The position numbers and the translations under genes are program-made. A stretch of DNA of 64,000 nt from Arenibacter catalasegens. GTDB taxonomy: Bacteria > Bacteroidota > Bacteroidia > Flavobacteriales > Flavobacteriaceae. This document shows positions 1 to 9,897 of the stretch, one piece after another; positions within the stretch are counted from its first letter, which is position 1; each line of letters begins with the position of its first letter. The stretch is taken from contig NZ_PHQQ01000009.1 of assembly GCF_002909235.1 (NCBI RefSeq), positions 1 through 64,000 on the forward strand, read 5' to 3'. The notes beneath the pieces were generated by a model. That model had not been told where the DNA came from. It worked only from the letters and a program-made list of their open reading frames with translations, and did not search any database.

Positions 1-181
1 TTTATTGCTAATTGTTCACTGTAAATTGTTTCAGCAACTGTTCACTGACTACTGCCCACTGAAAACTGTTCACTGATTACTTCGATTTCGACTACGCTCA
101 ATCTCCGTAAAGACCTTGAACATTGAACATTAAACTTTGAACTTTAAATTGTTTATTGCTAATTGTTCATTGTTTACTGTA
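1..181. repeat. low-complexity intergenic repeat region
   Basis: Non-coding stretch downstream of the first gene, built from short reiterated words. A block beginning TTTATTGCTAATTGTTCA occurs at 1-18 and again near 150-167. CTGTTCACTGA recurs around 39-49 and 67-77, and GAACATTGAACATTAAAC with variants follows near 118-145. Between them lies a segment (about 79-106) containing TTCGACTACGCTCAATCTCC. Similar TTCGACTACGCTCA words are, from memory, scattered in many flavobacterial intergenic regions, so this is probably part of an interspersed repeat family. No ORF or terminator was identified. Confidence 0.5.
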
Positions 182-886
182 TCATTTATACCCCCTTACA
201 TCGCCCATATTTAAGGTTATTGGTCCAATGATGTGCTGACTGGGCAAAAACGCACCACTTTCCGCTACTTGCCATTCGTCCCAACTAGCTTCCACGCCAC
301 CTATGGGGATAATACTCACCCACATCTTAAAACTGATTGGGAAACCATTGGGCTGCAGTTTCCATAAATAGGAATCGCCCGGGGTGTTTCCACCTGCGGT
401 ATAAGTGACCAAAAGTCCTTGGGTATCGTCTTCTAGAAGAACAATACTCCGTTCCGTACCTGGATCAAAAATTTTAAATGGGGCTACCAACCAGAAGGAA
501 TCATTGTTAAAGTAGGAGGAGGCCTTATTAACGAGCTTCTGTTTTTCAGCACCGCTAATGCTAATAGTATTTTTTGAAACCGAACTTCTTTCGGATTCTT
601 TTAAATCTAGCATCACACGATAGTCGCTCCAAGTTACCACTACGGTGTCTGATTTCTTATCCCAATGGTAATGGTGTTTTCCATTGGCAAAGGACCATTC
701 CAAGAAACGGGTTTGTATAAAGGCGTCGTTATTGAGGGCAGCCAACATTTTTAAGGCCAAGTCATCGGCTTTTTCGCTTTTAATGCCCACAGGTTGCGCT
801 TCATTATAGATAGCGTAGAGGATACCGGCCAGGATAAACAATAGCACTAATGTTCCAAGTAATATTTTGCCTATTTTTCTTAGCAC
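182..886 (-). CDS. conserved membrane-anchored hypothetical protein
   Basis: A 234-residue protein with one N-terminal hydrophobic segment (about residues 7-27) after a short basic start (MLRKIGK), so it is probably anchored in the inner membrane with a periplasmic domain of about 200 residues. The soluble part is rich in aromatic residues and in alternating beta-type stretches, with no catalytic motif I recognise. It looks like the uncharacterised single-copy proteins common in Flavobacteriaceae; I cannot assign a function. The next gene on the same strand, gamma-glutamyltransferase, lies upstream with a 71-base gap, so the two could be co-transcribed. The start is the first ATG and gives a proper membrane segment. 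Confidence 0.7.
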   Translation of the reverse strand: MLRKIGKILLGTLVLLFILAGILYAIYNEAQPVGIKSEKADDLALKMLAALNNDAFIQTRFLEWSFANGKHHYHWDKKSDTVVVTWSDYRVMLDLKESERSSVSKNTISISGAEKQKLVNKASSYFNNDSFWLVAPFKIFDPGTERSIVLLEDDTQGLLVTYTAGGNTPGDSYLWKLQPNGFPISFKMWVSIIPIGGVEASWDEWQVAESGAFLPSQHIIGPITLNMGDVRGYK

Positions 887-957
887 GTATTGTTTTTTTT
901 GTGGAGATAGTTTATTTACTGGTTTAGGGTATTAGCGATCTTAGAATATTCTTCATA

Positions 958-2643
958 TTAAAATCCCACTGCAGTATCATCCCCTCGTTTATCTGCGCCG
1001 CCTTCCAATTTTCCGTTAGGCAGAACCATAATGGCGTCTACCTTACCAATAACTGGGGTGTTTTCCTCATTGATGATGTATCCTTTGTTTTTTAAGTCGG
1101 TCATTAAACTGGTAGGGAATCCGTCCGGTTCAAAAATTATGGCATCGGGCAGCCATTGATGGTGAAAACGGGGAGCGTTGACAGCCTCTTGCATACTCAT
1201 ATTAAATTCATAACAATTGAGAATGGTCTGTGCCACCGCTGTAATTATAGTGGAACCTCCCGGGGAGCCAACTACCATCCATAGTTTGCCGTCTTTTTCA
1301 ACAATGGTCGGTGTCATACTGCTTAACATCCTCTTTTCTGCCGCAATGCTATTGGCTTCTGCGCCAACAAGTCCGAACATATTGGGAACCCCAGGTTTGG
1401 CACTAAAATCGTCCATTTCGTTGTTAAGGAAAAAGCCGAGTTCATCCGAATACAGTTTGGAACCAAAGCCGGCATTAATAGTGGTTGTAGCCGCAATGGC
1501 ATTTCCAAAGGAATCTACGATAGAGTAGTGGGTTGTTTGATCACTCTCTACAATCTGAACAGCTCCATGGGATACGTCCGCGGATTTGGTGGCCTTATCA
1601 AAAGAGAAATTTTGCATTCTTTCTTTAAGATATTGATCGGATAAGAGTTCGTTTATAGGGACTTCCACAAAATCCGGATCTCCCAGAAAATAATTTCTAT
1701 CTGCATAGGCCCTACGCGCGGCTTCGCTAAATAATTGAACGGATTTTACGGAATTATGTCCAAAGGACGAAACGTCATAGGGTTCCATCATTTTAAAAAT
1801 TTGATTGATCGTAAATCCGCCACTGCTGGGAGGGCTCATGGATATAATTTTCAGGTCCCTATAATTAAAGGTAATGGGAGACCTCCATTTGGCTTCATAC
1901 TTTTCAAGGTCCTCAATAGTGACATAGCCTCCCTTAGCCTGGATAAAACTCGCTAGTTTTTCGGCAACTTCACCTTTATAAAATCCATCCTTGCCCTGTT
2001 CTGAAATTTTTCCTAGGGTTTTGGCCAATGCGGGGTATTTTATATAATCACCTTCTTTATATACCGTGGCAAAAAAGGTAGAATCGCCATTCACTTTAAT
2101 AAAAATTTCTCTGTAGTCGGCCAATCGCTTGGCTTGTTTTTGAGTTACTATAACTCCCTTTTCGGCTAGCTGTATTACCGGGGCCAATATCTCCTTAAGG
2201 GGTAGCGATCCAAATTTTTCGTGTACTGCTATGACCCCTGCAACTGTGCCAGGAACCCCTACGGCCGTTGCCCCTACAGTACTTTTGTCTGGGATAACAT
2301 TTCCCAAGGAATCCAAATACATATCCTTATTTGCCGCCATAGGTGCCTTTTCGCGGTAGTCCAACGCTCCTATTTCCCCATCCGCTTTTCGGTAAACCAT
2401 AAATCCCCCACCGCCAATATTTCCGGCATAGGGATATGCTACGGCAAGCGCCAATTCCGTGGCTATCATGGCATCGAAGACGTTACCTCCTTTTTGGATG
2501 ATGTCCGATCCAATTTTGGAAGCTTCCACACGCGCAGATACTACCATGGCCTTTTCGGTCACGAGTCCAGTTGGTAAGGCCGATTGTTTTTTGCAGTTGA
2601 CTAAGAGTAGGAGGGTAAGGGCCAAAAGGAAATAGTTCTTCAT
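958..2643 (-). CDS. ggt: gamma-glutamyltransferase (lipoprotein)
   Basis: Transfers or hydrolyses gamma-glutamyl groups, chiefly from glutathione, in the periplasm. The 561-residue length fits the family. The N-terminus is a lipoprotein signal with lipobox LLVNC, Cys17 being the predicted lipidated residue. The autoprocessing site is seen as DQTTHYS, where Thr370 would become the N-terminal nucleophile of the small subunit. The glycine-rich GNIGGGGF stretch near residue 75 and PSSGG near 272 are typical of the large subunit, and a GSPGGS segment near 460 of the small one. Because the maturation Thr and its context are intact, the enzyme is probably active. No amino-acid transporter or peptidase is adjacent. 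Confidence 0.93.
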   Translation of the reverse strand: MKNYFLLALTLLLLVNCKKQSALPTGLVTEKAMVVSARVEASKIGSDIIQKGGNVFDAMIATELALAVAYPYAGNIGGGGFMVYRKADGEIGALDYREKAPMAANKDMYLDSLGNVIPDKSTVGATAVGVPGTVAGVIAVHEKFGSLPLKEILAPVIQLAEKGVIVTQKQAKRLADYREIFIKVNGDSTFFATVYKEGDYIKYPALAKTLGKISEQGKDGFYKGEVAEKLASFIQAKGGYVTIEDLEKYEAKWRSPITFNYRDLKIISMSPPSSGGFTINQIFKMMEPYDVSSFGHNSVKSVQLFSEAARRAYADRNYFLGDPDFVEVPINELLSDQYLKERMQNFSFDKATKSADVSHGAVQIVESDQTTHYSIVDSFGNAIAATTTINAGFGSKLYSDELGFFLNNEMDDFSAKPGVPNMFGLVGAEANSIAAEKRMLSSMTPTIVEKDGKLWMVVGSPGGSTIITAVAQTILNCYEFNMSMQEAVNAPRFHHQWLPDAIIFEPDGFPTSLMTDLKNKGYIINEENTPVIGKVDAIMVLPNGKLEGGADKRGDDTAVGF

Positions 2644-2816
2644 TTTTACATCTTTACAATACGCAAAAGATAAACATTTCTATAGAATCTTCTAATCACC
2701 CATACCATTTTATATATCATTCCATCCCATGCCATGTCACGGGTATGCAGCCAATCTTCTTTTCATGGGCTGATTTCATAAGAAAATAAATGTAGATAAT
2801 TGAAAAAGTTGCAAAA

Positions 2817-2846
2817 AAAAAGGGTTGTACTATGACAACCCTTTTT
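2817..2846 (-). terminator. intrinsic terminator after the DUF5602-type gene
   Basis: A 12-base stem (AAAAAGGGTTGT pairing with ACAACCCTTTTT) around a 6-base loop, directly after the stop codon of the gene at 2854. Read on the minus strand, the stem runs straight into nine T residues. Confidence 0.85.
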
Positions 2847-2853
2847 ATAGTGT

Positions 2854-3669
2854 CTATTCGGCTTCTCGATGCACGAATTCGCTTAAAGAGATAATTTGCT
2901 TTTGATCTTTTGAATTTTGATAAACATTATAGACTGTTGGATAATTGGAGGTTTTTGCGAATTTTGTAGGTTGCAAATAAGCTTCGCTGAAAGGAATCCC
3001 ACTTTCTATATATGCCACTGTATTCATAGGTTCTATAAAGGTTAGCTCCCCATCGTAAGTTCCGTAAAGTAAGACATTGGAAAATGGCGGTATAAAGCTA
3101 ATTGGGACCCAATGGGTACCCATCATAGGCACTTCCGTTCCACCAGGAGCTTTATAATCATCAGGTAAATAGCCTGGTGGCGGATAGTTATCAAACTGGG
3201 CCATTGCTTCGGGGTAGATTGGAATTGCCTCCCGGGCGGCCACTGAAGTCAAATAAAAATGAACATCAAAATGAGGAACATCAAATACGCCTGGAGGTTC
3301 ATGGCCGTGAGGATTCCAATCAAAAAGGACGTGATTGAACGGGGTCACTTCCATTGCCTTTTTGTGCAATGGGAGTACCAATTGTACAGGATCATCACCA
3401 ACAGGCAGTTGGTGTAGTAAATTTTTGGACATTTCCACACCCAATTCTTCTGGCGTGCCATCTTTTGCAATCCTTATCCATGACCGTACATGGCCTTTCC
3501 CCAAGGATATTTGGGGACCGTAGAAGGTGTTGGTTTTTGTGGCTTTTAATATAGCCTTACCATTGACAGGTTCCAGGGCATCTTCGACTGTAGATTCCTT
3601 ACTACAGCCCAGACTCAGAAGGAGTAGCATTAATCCCACTCCTTGGTAATTCAAAAGTTTAAATCTCAT
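2854..3669 (-). CDS. DUF5602/TTHB210-like lipoprotein
   Basis: Secreted lipoprotein of 271 residues from the preferred start at 3669 (MRFKLLNYQ). An upstream ATG at 3708 would add 13 residues before the signal peptide and is less likely. The lipobox is LLSLGC. The mature protein contains a His-rich centre (NPHGHEPPGVFDVPHFDVHFY) and a later MGTHWVP segment. This pattern recalls the DUF5602/TTHB210-like family, whose role is unknown; the conserved histidines suggest metal or ligand binding, but that is inference. It stands alone between convergent or distant neighbours and has its own terminator. Confidence 0.7.
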   Translation of the reverse strand: MRFKLLNYQGVGLMLLLLSLGCSKESTVEDALEPVNGKAILKATKTNTFYGPQISLGKGHVRSWIRIAKDGTPEELGVEMSKNLLHQLPVGDDPVQLVLPLHKKAMEVTPFNHVLFDWNPHGHEPPGVFDVPHFDVHFYLTSVAAREAIPIYPEAMAQFDNYPPPGYLPDDYKAPGGTEVPMMGTHWVPISFIPPFSNVLLYGTYDGELTFIEPMNTVAYIESGIPFSEAYLQPTKFAKTSNYPTVYNVYQNSKDQKQIISLSEFVHREAE

Positions 3670-3863
3670 AGTTAAAGTTTTAAGTGTAATGTTGTAGAAA
3701 AAAAACACACCATTGTTTGCACAATGTAAAGAGGACGTAACTATGGGGGAATTACAATTAAAAAGGAATTTGTAAAAACTAGGGGGAGTTTTTTATAAAA
3801 TTTGAAAGGATATTAAAGATACTTATTAATTGTATTTCAAAACCAATTTATAAAAAAAAATAA

Positions 3864-4478
3864 TTATTGGTGTCCCTTTTCAATGAAAGGGTTGGAATTC
3901 TCAATTTCTATGTTTTTAACATAGGTAATCAAGTCATTAAAAAATATACTGAATTCTTCTTCAAAAAGCGAATAATGTTCCTCTAAATCCAAGATGGCAA
4001 AATTCATTTTGGATTTATTTTTGGTTCTTCTGTTTATGCCATGCAAAACCCTAGAAATACCAGAAATTTTAGAATAATTGTAAATCCAATTATCCGCAAT
4101 CATATGAGGCATCATGCGCTTAACACCCATGGGGAGTAATTCGTAATTTTCATCCAATAAAAGGTAAAAATCATTTACATACTTTTTTAAGGGGACTTCA
4201 GAATACATATTCCAATTCTTCGCAAGAAAATGGTCGTAAAAAATATCTACGATTACCCCACTATAGTGACTATAATTCTCATGTAATCGTTTGGTGCTCT
4301 GTCTCACTGTAGGGTGCTTGTCCGTGTAGGTGTCAATAGCACGGTGCAGCATAATTCCTTTTTGTATTTTTTCTGGAAGGTGTTTGTATTTATTACCGCG
4401 AATACTATCTGCTATGAAATTTCCAATGGTGAGTTCGTTGTCCCCGAACGAGAGGTATATGTGCGCTAAATAATTCAT
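3864..4478 (-). CDS. acyl carrier protein phosphodiesterase-like protein (AcpH/DUF479)
   Basis: Starts MNYLAHIYLSFGDNELTIGNF, the characteristic opening of AcpH/DUF479 proteins, which hydrolyse the phosphopantetheine arm from acyl carrier protein. The protein is 204 residues from ATG 4478, close to the family's usual size of about 195. HRAIDTYTDKHP (about 60-71) and DIFYDHFLA match the family's acidic and His positions, which lie in an HD-like helical metal site. The longer reading frame from 4526 would place 16 extra residues before the conserved N-terminus and is rejected. It is divergent from glmM. ACP hydrolase activity is inferred from the family; physiological roles outside E. coli are poorly known. 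Confidence 0.85.
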   Translation of the reverse strand: MNYLAHIYLSFGDNELTIGNFIADSIRGNKYKHLPEKIQKGIMLHRAIDTYTDKHPTVRQSTKRLHENYSHYSGVIVDIFYDHFLAKNWNMYSEVPLKKYVNDFYLLLDENYELLPMGVKRMMPHMIADNWIYNYSKISGISRVLHGINRRTKNKSKMNFAILDLEEHYSLFEEEFSIFFNDLITYVKNIEIENSNPFIEKGHQ

Positions 4479-4546
4479 TGACCTCGGTTGAAGTTTATTA
4501 ATCCCGAATTTACAACTTAGCAGCATAGGATTTAAACCTAACCTTT

Positions 4547-4554
4547 TATATTTG
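4547..4554 (+). promoter_or_regulatory. glmM promoter, -7 element TATATTTG
   Basis: TATATTTG fits the Bacteroidota -7 consensus TAnnTTTG and ends 20 bases before the glmM ATG at 4575. No clear TTG -33 element was seen at the usual spacing. Confidence 0.6.
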
Positions 4555-4574
4555 TAAAAATTTATAAATACAAT

Positions 4575-5963
4575 ATGACATTAATAAAATCTATTTCGGG
4601 AATACGTGGTACCATTGGGGGCAAGCCTGGAGACAATTTAACGCCTATAGATGCGGTTAAATTTGCCGCTGCCTACGGTGTTTGGTTAAAGGAATACTCT
4701 AAAAAAGAAAAATTAACCGTGGTCATTGGACGTGATGCGCGCATATCCGGAGAAATGATCCAGAATTTGGTAGTGTCCACCCTAGTAGGACTGGGAATAG
4801 ATGTAATTGATCTAGACTTATCCACCACCCCCACGGTAGAAATCGCGGTTCCTATGGAAAAGGCCGATGGCGGTATTATTCTTACCGCAAGTCATAATCC
4901 GAAACAATGGAACGCCTTAAAACTCCTAAATGAGAAAGGGGAGTTCTTAGATGCTGCCCAAGGTGCCAAGATATTGGAAATAGCGGAAAAAGAGGCTTTT
5001 AATTTCTCTGAAGTAGACTTTTTGGGTACCATTACAAAGAATGATTCTTATATAGATATCCATATAGATGAGGTTTTGGACCTATCCTTGGTGGATGCCG
5101 ATGTTATTAGAGCGGCCAAGTTTAAAGTTGTGGTAGACGGCGTAAACTCTACTGGCGGTATCGCCATACCAAAACTCTTAAAGGAATTGGGGGTTGAGGT
5201 AGTTGAGCTGTACTGTAATCCAACGGGGCATTTTCCCCATAACCCAGAACCACTAAAGGAACATTTGGGGGATATATGCGAATTGGTAATTAAGGAAAAG
5301 GCAGACTTTGGGATTGTAGTAGACCCGGACGTGGATCGTTTGGCATTTATCACCAATGAAGGGGAAATGTTCGGCGAAGAATATACCTTGGTGGCCTGTG
5401 CCGATTATGTATTGGGGAAAACAAAAGGAAATACCGTTTCCAATTTATCGTCTTCCAGAGCTTTAAGGGATATTTCTGAAAGACATGGAGGTACTTATGA
5501 GGCAGCAGCTGTGGGGGAAGTAAACGTGGTAACAAAAATGAAGGCCAATAAGGCCATCATTGGAGGAGAGGGCAATGGAGGTATTATTTATCCTGAAAGT
5601 CATTATGGTAGGGATTCCTTGGTAGGAACGGCCCTATTCTTAATGTTGATGGCCGAAAGGGGAGGTACCGTTAGCGAGCTAAGGGCCGGTTACCCAAGTT
5701 ATTTTATGAGCAAAAAGAAAATTGAACTTACTCCTGGCTTGGATGTGGATGGTATTCTTGTGGCCATGGCGGAGAAATATAAAAATGAGGAAATATCTAC
5801 CATTGATGGTGTAAAAATAGATTTTCCTGAGAATTGGGTTCACTTACGTAAATCTAATACGGAGCCAATTATTAGGATCTACACTGAAGCCAAAAGTCAG
5901 GCCGAAGCGGATGGTTTGGCCGATCGTATTATAGGGGAGATAAAGACGGTAGCCGGAATTTAA
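4575..5963 (+). CDS. glmM: phosphoglucosamine mutase
   Basis: Interconverts glucosamine-6-phosphate and glucosamine-1-phosphate on the route to UDP-GlcNAc, for peptidoglycan and lipid A. The 462 residues show the alpha-D-phosphohexomutase layout: the opening SGIRGTIGG, the phosphoserine loop TASHNP (Ser106), the Mg-binding DPDVDR, the sugar-binding GEGNGG loop, and the C-terminal phosphate-binding RKSNTEPIIRIY. Many Bacteroidota annotations call this family phosphoglucosamine mutase, although a phosphomannomutase or phosphoglucomutase specificity cannot be excluded from sequence alone. A -7 promoter element lies 20 bases upstream. Confidence 0.88.
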   Translation: MTLIKSISGIRGTIGGKPGDNLTPIDAVKFAAAYGVWLKEYSKKEKLTVVIGRDARISGEMIQNLVVSTLVGLGIDVIDLDLSTTPTVEIAVPMEKADGGIILTASHNPKQWNALKLLNEKGEFLDAAQGAKILEIAEKEAFNFSEVDFLGTITKNDSYIDIHIDEVLDLSLVDADVIRAAKFKVVVDGVNSTGGIAIPKLLKELGVEVVELYCNPTGHFPHNPEPLKEHLGDICELVIKEKADFGIVVDPDVDRLAFITNEGEMFGEEYTLVACADYVLGKTKGNTVSNLSSSRALRDISERHGGTYEAAAVGEVNVVTKMKANKAIIGGEGNGGIIYPESHYGRDSLVGTALFLMLMAERGGTVSELRAGYPSYFMSKKKIELTPGLDVDGILVAMAEKYKNEEISTIDGVKIDFPENWVHLRKSNTEPIIRIYTEAKSQAEADGLADRIIGEIKTVAGI

Positions 5964-5978
5964 GATAATAGTTGAATA

Positions 5979-6012
5979 TGGGTCGGAATATTAAATTTCG
6001 GCCCTAAATTTT
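5979..6012 (+). terminator. possible weak terminator after glmM
   Basis: GGGTCG pairs with CGGCCC (one G-T pair) around a loop of about 12 bases, followed by TAAATTTTATTT. The T tract is broken, so this may only attenuate transcription into the next gene 58 bases downstream. Confidence 0.4.
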
Positions 6013-6021
6013 ATTTGGAAT

Positions 6022-6810
6022 ATGAATTGGTTGAGCTCGAAATTATTTCTTTTTGTTTTATGCGCAAGTACTGCCTTTTTTAGCCTTGCACAGGCCGATA
6101 CACTGCGAGTGATGAGTTTTAATATTCTACATGGGGCTACGACCAAGAACGATTTTAACTTGGATACCCTTGCGGGAGTTATCAATCATTACCAACCAGA
6201 TTTGGTGGCCTTGCAGGAGGTTGACTTTAAGACCAAAAGGGCGAAAAATTACGATTTGCCAACTGAATTGGGTATACGGACAAAAATGGCATCATTATTT
6301 GCCCGTGCCATGTATTATGACGGAGGGGAGTATGGAGAGGCAGTGCTATCCAAATTTACTTTTATTGCCAGTGAAAATCTATCCTTGCCCCATTTACCGA
6401 ACTCGGAACCAAGGGCGGCTTTGGTAACCCGTGTTAAAACCAAAAACGGGAATACCATTCAGTTTGTTGGCACCCATTTAGATCACTTAAAGGATGAGAC
6501 TGATAAAGTAATGCAGGCCAATGCTATAGTGAAAAGCCTAGAAGATACGGAATATCCCACTTTATTGGTAGGCGATCTAAACGCCGTCCCCAATAGTGCT
6601 CCAATAACCATCCTTTCAGAAAAATTCACGAAGCCCCAGCATAGTAATGCCTGGAAAGGCACTTTTCCTGCAACCGGTCCAAATATTTGCATTGATCATA
6701 TCATGTATAATCAACCTAACAAATGGAAGGTATTGGATTATGAGGTGTTTTGTGAAAATTACGCTAGCGATCATTGTATTGTGATTGCTACCTTGGTATT
6801 TACTCCTTAG
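6022..6810 (+). CDS. secreted endonuclease/exonuclease/phosphatase-family protein
   Basis: A 262-residue exported protein; the signal peptide covers about residues 1-25 and ends SLAQA. The rest is a complete EEP (DNase I-like) fold: MSFNIL, then PDLVALQEVD with the metal-binding Glu, GTHLDHL with the catalytic His, GDLNAVP, and the terminal ASDHCIV with the last catalytic Asp-His pair. Family members cleave phosphodiesters or phosphomonoesters in nucleic acids, inositol phosphates or sphingomyelin; the substrate here cannot be read from sequence. The 3' end overlaps the convergent hydroxylase gene by 11 bases. Confidence 0.88.
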   Translation: MNWLSSKLFLFVLCASTAFFSLAQADTLRVMSFNILHGATTKNDFNLDTLAGVINHYQPDLVALQEVDFKTKRAKNYDLPTELGIRTKMASLFARAMYYDGGEYGEAVLSKFTFIASENLSLPHLPNSEPRAALVTRVKTKNGNTIQFVGTHLDHLKDETDKVMQANAIVKSLEDTEYPTLLVGDLNAVPNSAPITILSEKFTKPQHSNAWKGTFPATGPNICIDHIMYNQPNKWKVLDYEVFCENYASDHCIVIATLVFTP

Positions 6811-7795
6811 CCAGTTGTTCTTTTAAATAGGCTCCTCGTACTAACTTTGAAGTTTGATGTTCACCTGTATGGCTCCAACCTGGAGGCATTACAATGTAAA
6901 GGAGTTTGTTTTTTAAACCAGGCGCTTTGGCTACATCCTTGAACAGCGCTACAAATTCTCCAAAATAGACATCCAAAAAATTGCCGCTGTTCATTTTGCG
7001 GGTAATACCATATTCGATATCAATATTGTGTTGTTCATCCTGGTAGGTTCCAAATACCTTGTCCCAAATATTTAAAAGATTACAGAAATTGGTGTCCATG
7101 TATAACGGATTCTTTGCATGATGCACCCTATGGTGGGAAGGGGTTAAAATAATTTTGTTCAAAAATCCCATTCTACCATCTTTCATCATATTCTCGCCAA
7201 CGTGTATGAAGGCACCATAGGTACCATCTATAAACATGATTAAAAAGAGCAACACCGGTTCTACCCCTAATAGGATACAGACGGTGGTTCTGATGGCATC
7301 GGCATATGGGGCCTCTAGGAAAAAATGGGCATGGGTTACGGAAAGGTTCATTTGTTCCGGAGCGTGGTGGGTTGAGTGTAAACACCAAAAAAGTCGGACT
7401 TTATGCCCCCAATAGTGGTATAAAAAATGCCCAAATTCCCAAACAATGTAACCATAAATAAACCAATACCAGGTCATTTTGGTCTGGAATAGGGCGTAGG
7501 GCTGTAGCCAGCCAATTATAAAGGTAACCATGGCAATGGCTATAAATCGGCCAATAAACCTATTAAAGATATAAATGAGGAAGTTTACCTTGTACACTTT
7601 GGTATTGGGCTTTTTGTATACCAGTCCAAGAATAAATTCTAGGATTAATAATAAGGGAATAAGTGGGTATATTAGGGAAACAACACCATCATAGGTGGCA
7701 AAAACACTGTAATCGCCAGATTGCAATAGCTCAAATGCCTGTCGTATTCCCAAAAATCCAATTAGTTCATCATATAGGGTGCTAAAAATATCCAT
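6800..7795 (-). CDS. sterol desaturase/fatty-acid hydroxylase family membrane protein (copy 1)
   Basis: A 331-residue membrane protein with several transmembrane segments and the di-iron histidine motifs of the superfamily: HFLYHYWGH, HSTHH and HHRVHH, in that order. These enzymes use O2 to hydroxylate or desaturate lipid chains at the membrane face. The C-terminal MPPGWSHTG motif recurs as FGPPGWSPDG in the second family member at 38245, and both carry a long tail after the last His box, so the two are paralogues. The lipid substrate is unknown. It overlaps tail-to-tail with the EEP gene by 11 bases. Confidence 0.88.
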   Translation of the reverse strand: MDIFSTLYDELIGFLGIRQAFELLQSGDYSVFATYDGVVSLIYPLIPLLLILEFILGLVYKKPNTKVYKVNFLIYIFNRFIGRFIAIAMVTFIIGWLQPYALFQTKMTWYWFIYGYIVWEFGHFLYHYWGHKVRLFWCLHSTHHAPEQMNLSVTHAHFFLEAPYADAIRTTVCILLGVEPVLLFLIMFIDGTYGAFIHVGENMMKDGRMGFLNKIILTPSHHRVHHAKNPLYMDTNFCNLLNIWDKVFGTYQDEQHNIDIEYGITRKMNSGNFLDVYFGEFVALFKDVAKAPGLKNKLLYIVMPPGWSHTGEHQTSKLVRGAYLKEQLAKE

Positions 7796-7964
7796 AAGCG
7801 GGTTGACTTATTATAATTATGGCTTTAATATAATCATAAAAGTTAAAACATAAAGAAATTTTAGACCAACATCAATTTTAGGCCTAGGTATGTTTAAATT
7901 ATGTTGGGTATCCGTGACACAAATTGAATCTCCTAGACTATAAAATGCAGCAATTATTTTTACT

Positions 7965-9887
7965 TTATTTACCAATAATTATAAAATCGCAACGTCTATT
8001 GGCCAAATGATCTTCATTGCTGCAGGGAACTCCGTTAGCACAATTATTGATCAAACGGGACTCACCATAGCCAATGGCACTCTCAATTCTTGAAGAATCG
8101 ATTCCCATATAAACGAGATAGTCTTGGGTAGATTTGGCCCTATCATTGGAAAGTGACAAATTAAACGCATCGGATGCCCTAGAATCGGTATGGGCCTCTA
8201 TCTTTATTTTAACATTGGGGAAGTCATTCATAAAGCTAACTATCTTGTCCAGCTCTGCCGCAGCTTTATATGTGATATTAAAGCGGCTCAGATTAAAAAA
8301 TATAGGATTCACCTTAACTTTTTCTACTCCGCCTTCGGTGACCACGAAACTTGAAAATGGGATTAGGGTAGTGCTATTTAGGTCTTTAAATAGGTTTGGT
8401 GAATCAGCATTGTCCACCGCCTTAATTTCTTGTTTGTATTCTAACTTTAAAAAAGCAAAAATATGATTGGTACTAGAGGATAACGCTACTTCAAAATTAC
8501 CTTGTTCATCGGTGCTAACTTCTGTAACCAGCTGTTTGTTATCGTCGTATACTTTTACAGTAACCCCCGGAACGGGCGCCTGGGTCATGTCATCTACAAT
8601 ATTGCCCTTATAAATCATCATTTCGGCCGATTCGTTAAAGGAATAAATATCGTCGTCCCCTATGCCATTGGCCCTGTTGGAAGAGAGGTAGCCAGTGTTT
8701 ACCGAGTCATTAATAATTAAGGCAAAATCGTCCATATTGGTATTTATGGGCATTCCCATGTTTTTAGGAATCCCAAAGTCATTGGTCGGCTCAATTTTAG
8801 ATTTAAAAATATCCAATCCTCCCAGTCCAAAATGACTGTCCGATGCAAAATAGAGGAATTGGCCTGTAGCAAAAGGAAACATTTCCCTACCCGGAGTATT
8901 AATGGTAGGTCCAAGATTTTTGGTAGGACCCAAGTCTCCATCTTCATCAATATCCACATAATAAATATCCGTCTCCCCAAAACCTCCGTACATGTTGGAG
9001 ACAAAGTATAATCGCTTCCCATCCTTAGTTAAAAAAGGATGCCCGAAAGAGTATTTGGGATTGTTGAATTTCAAGGAAACTACCCGAACAATGGAATCCC
9101 CCTCTACGTCTCCCCGTAAAATCTGCATATTGGAGAATCCTTTTGGGTTAAGCTGTAGCTTATTGCCCTTAAGATAATTTTGAGTGAAATAAACGGTTTT
9201 ATAATCGGAGGAATAGGTTAGGGTTCCTTCGTGAAAAGATGATTGAATGTTCTTATGGAATTTTTGTGCCTCGCCAAGCTTTCCGGTAGTTTTGTTCATA
9301 TCGGCTATTAAAATGGAAAGATAAGGTTGTTGGTTCCATGAATAATCGGCATCCTCGGAAAACTCCGAAGCGCGACTTGAGGAAAACACTATGGCGTCTT
9401 TGTAATACATTGGGGCAAAGTCGGACAGGGGCGAGTTAATTTCGGAATTGGAAATATTGAATTTGGGCGTGTCTGCCATAAGGCTATCCAAATATCTTTC
9501 CTGCTCCAAAATGGTGGCTAATTTCTGTTCATTGTAGCTGTAGTAGTCCTTTAAAACACTGTTGGCAACATCGTATTCTTTGCAGGCTTTGAGGCTTTGC
9601 ACATATTTGATAAGGGTTACTTCATCTACTCTTTTTTCCTTAATGGTATAAAATTTTTCGAACCAAATCTTGGCATTTTCATAATCATTTATACTGAAAT
9701 AACTTTCTGCCAACCGTTCTACAAATAGGGGTTTTGATTTTTTCTTTTTCGATTCTAGTTGTTGGTATAGCGGTATTGCCGCTTTAAAGTTTAAATTTTG
9801 AAAATGCTCATTGGCATCCGTTCTGGAATTTTGTCCCAAAAGGATATTATATAGTAATAATGTGAATATGGAAAATATAATTTTCAT
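7965..9887 (-). CDS. PorE-like T9SS OmpA-family protein (TPR-PD40-CRD-OmpA)
   Basis: A 640-residue protein from ATG 9887 (MKIIFSIFTLLLYN, signal peptide to about residue 20). Using the upstream ATG at 9923 would bury the signal. Domain order: TPR-like helices (about 25-130); PD40/WD40-like propeller blades (about 150-410) with repeats such as GKRLYFVSNMYGGFGETDIY and the paralogous YFASDSHFGLGGLDIF; a carboxypeptidase-regulatory-like beta domain (about 420-505); and a C-terminal OmpA peptidoglycan-binding domain with AHTDSRA and LSNDRA. This is the architecture of PorE of the type IX secretion system, which tethers PorP-type proteins to the cell wall. It lies 10 bases after the porP gene, in one operon with the type-B sorted protein. 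Confidence 0.9.
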   Translation of the reverse strand: MKIIFSIFTLLLYNILLGQNSRTDANEHFQNLNFKAAIPLYQQLESKKKKSKPLFVERLAESYFSINDYENAKIWFEKFYTIKEKRVDEVTLIKYVQSLKACKEYDVANSVLKDYYSYNEQKLATILEQERYLDSLMADTPKFNISNSEINSPLSDFAPMYYKDAIVFSSSRASEFSEDADYSWNQQPYLSILIADMNKTTGKLGEAQKFHKNIQSSFHEGTLTYSSDYKTVYFTQNYLKGNKLQLNPKGFSNMQILRGDVEGDSIVRVVSLKFNNPKYSFGHPFLTKDGKRLYFVSNMYGGFGETDIYYVDIDEDGDLGPTKNLGPTINTPGREMFPFATGQFLYFASDSHFGLGGLDIFKSKIEPTNDFGIPKNMGMPINTNMDDFALIINDSVNTGYLSSNRANGIGDDDIYSFNESAEMMIYKGNIVDDMTQAPVPGVTVKVYDDNKQLVTEVSTDEQGNFEVALSSSTNHIFAFLKLEYKQEIKAVDNADSPNLFKDLNSTTLIPFSSFVVTEGGVEKVKVNPIFFNLSRFNITYKAAAELDKIVSFMNDFPNVKIKIEAHTDSRASDAFNLSLSNDRAKSTQDYLVYMGIDSSRIESAIGYGESRLINNCANGVPCSNEDHLANRRCDFIIIGK

Positions 9888-9897
9888 AGGTCTTTGC

